NCBI GenBank assembly: GCA_009780575.1
Contig: WQZU01000013.1
Span: 1-36,230 of the forward strand
Origin: Candidatus Methanomicula labiotermitis
Lineage (GTDB): Archaea; Thermoplasmatota; Thermoplasmata; Methanomassiliicoccales; Methanomethylophilaceae
Length of the DNA stretch: 36,230 nt
Reading direction: 5' to 3'
The notes beneath the pieces are model-generated. The model did no database searches. It saw only the letters and a program-made list of their open reading frames with translations, and was not told the origin of the DNA. Shown piece after piece: positions 34,676 to 36,230 of this stretch (position 1 is its first letter; every line of letters begins with the position of its first letter). Both the position numbers and the translations under genes were made by a program.

Positions 34676-35866
34676 ATGGGAAAACAGATCCTGAGAACAA
34701 AATATCTTGAACGTCTTCGCAAAGTGAAAGACAATGATACCGTCAAAGTGATAACTGGGATCAGGAGATGCGGCAAAACCACGCTGATGACGCAGTTCAT
34801 GGACCTCCTGCGTGCTGAAGGAGTACCGGATGAGGATATCGTTTACATGAACTTCGAACTCCTTGAGAATGAGTTCCGGAGCTACAGAGAATTACATGAA
34901 GAAATAATAAAAAGGTTGGGAAAAAAACACAAATATCTTTTCCTTGATGAAGTTCAGATAATCCCCGAATGGGAAAAAGCCGTCAATTCGATACGTGCTG
35001 GATATGATTGTGATATTTACATCACGGGATCGAACGCCTATCTTCTTTCATCGGAACTTGCTACGCTGCTGAGCGGAAGAACATTCGACATCTATGTATT
35101 ACCGCTCTCGTTCAAAGAGTTCCTTGAAGTGAACCCGTCTGATGGTACTTATTCGGATCTTGAACACAGATACGATCAATACGTCAGGATGGGTTCCATG
35201 CCCATGATAAACACAAATATCGATCAGACGATAATCCGAGAAACGCTGTTAGGATTGATAAGCCGCATCATAACGAACGACATAGCTCCGAGGTCAGAGA
35301 TACGCGATATGAACGCAATGAACAGGATACTGAAATTCATGTTCGACAATATCGGGAATCTTACGAATCCGACATCAATAGCACGTGAACTGAGTATGAG
35401 CAACCACAAACTGGTATCGTCTTATCTTTCTCTTCTCGAACGGGCTTATCTGCTGAGTGCGGTGCCTCGTTATGATATCGCAGGAAAAAAGCTGCTGAAG
35501 ACCAACGAGAAATACTATTGTACGGATACCGGAATGAGAACTGCGCTGATCGGTTATGAAAGAAAGAATGTCGGCCGAGTGCTTGAGAATGTCGTGTTCC
35601 TGGAACTTGTTCGCAGAGGATACGATGTCACCACCGGTGAAATAAACGGTAAGGAAGGCGATTTCGTGGCTGTGAAAGGTTCCGACGTAAGATATTATCA
35701 GGTGGCGTGGACACTCGCAGGAACATCTGAACGCGAATACGGAAGCCTGAAACGCATCAAGGACAACCATCCTAAGACGATCATAACCGCGGACAGGAAC
35801 GTATCTGACGGAGAGGACGGGATACGTGAGCAGAATTACCTAGATTTCCTGCTGGAAGAATGGTGA
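34676..35866 (+). CDS. DUF4143-type P-loop ATPase, divergent subfamily
   Basis: The 396 residues start MGKQILRTKYLERLRKVKD. They have Walker A GIRRCGKTTL (28-37), Walker B YLFLDEVQI, sensor ITGSNAYLLSSEL, LPLSFKEFLE and a winged-helix-like region (PTSIARELSMSNHKLVSSYL). The C-terminal GKEGDFVAVKG...YYQVAW is degenerate at the usual ExK position (QVA). It is only distantly related to the ATPases at 4633 and 6254. GGAGAGAAAGGT before the ATG is a good ribosome site. It is followed by the tRNA fragment and repeats that may mark an element edge. Confidence 0.85.
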   Translation: MGKQILRTKYLERLRKVKDNDTVKVITGIRRCGKTTLMTQFMDLLRAEGVPDEDIVYMNFELLENEFRSYRELHEEIIKRLGKKHKYLFLDEVQIIPEWEKAVNSIRAGYDCDIYITGSNAYLLSSELATLLSGRTFDIYVLPLSFKEFLEVNPSDGTYSDLEHRYDQYVRMGSMPMINTNIDQTIIRETLLGLISRIITNDIAPRSEIRDMNAMNRILKFMFDNIGNLTNPTSIARELSMSNHKLVSSYLSLLERAYLLSAVPRYDIAGKKLLKTNEKYYCTDTGMRTALIGYERKNVGRVLENVVFLELVRRGYDVTTGEINGKEGDFVAVKGSDVRYYQVAWTLAGTSEREYGSLKRIKDNHPKTIITADRNVSDGEDGIREQNYLDFLLEEW

Positions 35867-35924
35867 TGACGGCATATGCCACGACCGGCGGAACGTTATT
35901 GAATTTTATCCGACAGATGCTGAG

Positions 35925-35946
35925 TGGACCCGCCGGGATTTGAACC
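35925..35946 (-). other. tRNA 3'-end fragment, possible attachment-site remnant
   Basis: The minus strand reads GGGTTCAAATCCCGG, then CGGGTCCA: a T-loop with three stem pairs, one complete acceptor 3' strand and discriminator A, with no CCA. No 5' tRNA half is present; the match stops at a 12-bp tandem repeat. A 3' tRNA fragment alone is the usual distal mark of an integrated element. For a minus-strand tRNA the intact gene and the element would lie to the right, beyond the window. Confidence 0.5.
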
Positions 35947-36002
35947 CTGAGTTTGACCCTGAGTTTGACAGTTATTTCGTTTCCGGAAGAATTTGACAGT
36001 TG
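35941..36002 (+). repeat. ~62 bp dispersed repeat, right copy
   Basis: This begins TGAACCCTGAGTTTGAC and ends ATTTGACAGTTG. It is the inverted partner of 68-128. TTTGACAG recurs inside it. It overlaps the tRNA fragment by a few bases, so part of one signal may be accounted for by the other. Confidence 0.5.
35945..35968 (+). repeat. 12-bp perfect tandem duplication
   Basis: CCCTGAGTTTGA occurs twice without a gap (35945-35956, 35957-35968), directly at the border of the tRNA fragment. Confidence 0.8.
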
Positions 36003-36125
36003 GGTTTATTGCTGATATTTTGAAGACATCTGGAGTAGATCTGGAGAGTTTTCATCGTAAAACTCCATTATTTGCTCTCTGAAACCATCGAATTATAGGG
36101 GTTTAGACCTAAATTCCCGAACGTA

Positions 36126-36145
36126 GAGCTACAATGATGTAGCTC
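36126..36145. terminator. Perfect 8-bp hairpin
   Basis: GAGCTACA-ATGA-TGTAGCTC is followed by CATTTTTCG on the plus strand. It could terminate plus-strand transcription from the ATPase region, although it is about 260 bp past that gene. Confidence 0.4.
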
Positions 36146-36230
36146 CATTTTTCGATAAGGTTTTGTTTATAAACAGTATATATAGCATATATAAGACAAC
36201 CCTTATATAGTGGTAGCTCAATATGTGTAA
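36146..36230 (+). other. AT-rich promoter-like DNA at the right edge
   Basis: TTTATAAA, TATATATAG, CATATATAAG and CTTATATAG follow closely in this segment. They look like one or more TATA boxes for a gene outside the window. Apart from the repeats, tRNA fragment and hairpin listed above, I see no gene in 35867-36230. Confidence 0.35.

Overview
The window is archaeal and almost certainly comes from a methylotrophic methanogen of the order Methanomassiliicoccales, probably one of the host-associated lineages. The best evidence is a pair of convergent methylamine operons. mtbC-mtbB (+) and mttB-mttC (-) both carry a methyltransferase gene interrupted by one in-frame TAG, exactly where pyrrolysine sits in known MtbB and MttB proteins. 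The rest agrees: thermosome, RadB, Bud32, an archaeal isoprenoid operon, HdrBC, aCPSF-like beta-CASP nuclease, CCA-encoding tRNA genes, a stand-alone 5S rRNA gene, and TATA boxes placed for leaderless or short-leader mRNAs. No pyl genes lie in the window, so pyrrolysine decoding is inferred from the reading frames.

Layout. 1-3.8 kb: a small ORF and a hypothetical gene diverge from one palindromic TATA box, followed by an overlapping ChlI/ChlD-type AAA+ chelatase pair. 3.85-9.3 kb: an accessory region holding two full DUF4143-type ATPase genes, one ATPase remnant, one complete and one decayed AbrB-like gene, a frameshifted acyltransferase fragment and a tyrosine recombinase ending at a tRNA-Pro gene. 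This looks like an eroded integrated element. 9.3-15.1 kb: housekeeping genes (RdgB, Bud32, AIM24-like, RadB) and the isoprenoid operon IPK - type 2 IPP isomerase - prenyl synthase. 15.2 kb: orphan 5S rRNA. 15.5-20.5 kb: GNAT protein and the methylamine operons. 20.8-26.0 kb: thermosome, then grpE-dnaK-dnaJ. 26.1-34.4 kb: membrane and repeat proteins, tRNA-Ser, purH, hdrC-hdrB, nadC, beta-CASP nuclease, a zinc-finger membrane protein and tag. 34.7-36.2 kb: a third, divergent ATPase, a tRNA 3'-end fragment, short repeats and AT-rich promoter-like DNA.

Functional picture. MtbB and MttB demethylate di- and trimethylamine onto the corrinoid proteins MtbC and MttC. Downstream (not in this window) the methyl group goes to coenzyme M, and the heterodisulfide formed in methanogenesis is reduced by Hdr, of which B and C are here. 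The chelatase pair may serve tetrapyrrole metallation, which the corrinoid proteins depend on; that link is inference.

The least explained features are the repeated ATPase/AbrB modules with 32-33 bp periodic promoter repeats, an inverted pair of ~61 bp repeats near the two window ends, the tRNA fragment marking a possible element border, an in-frame TAG-only separation between the GNAT gene and mtbC, a four-cysteine tail on DnaK, and a purH that appears to start at CTG.
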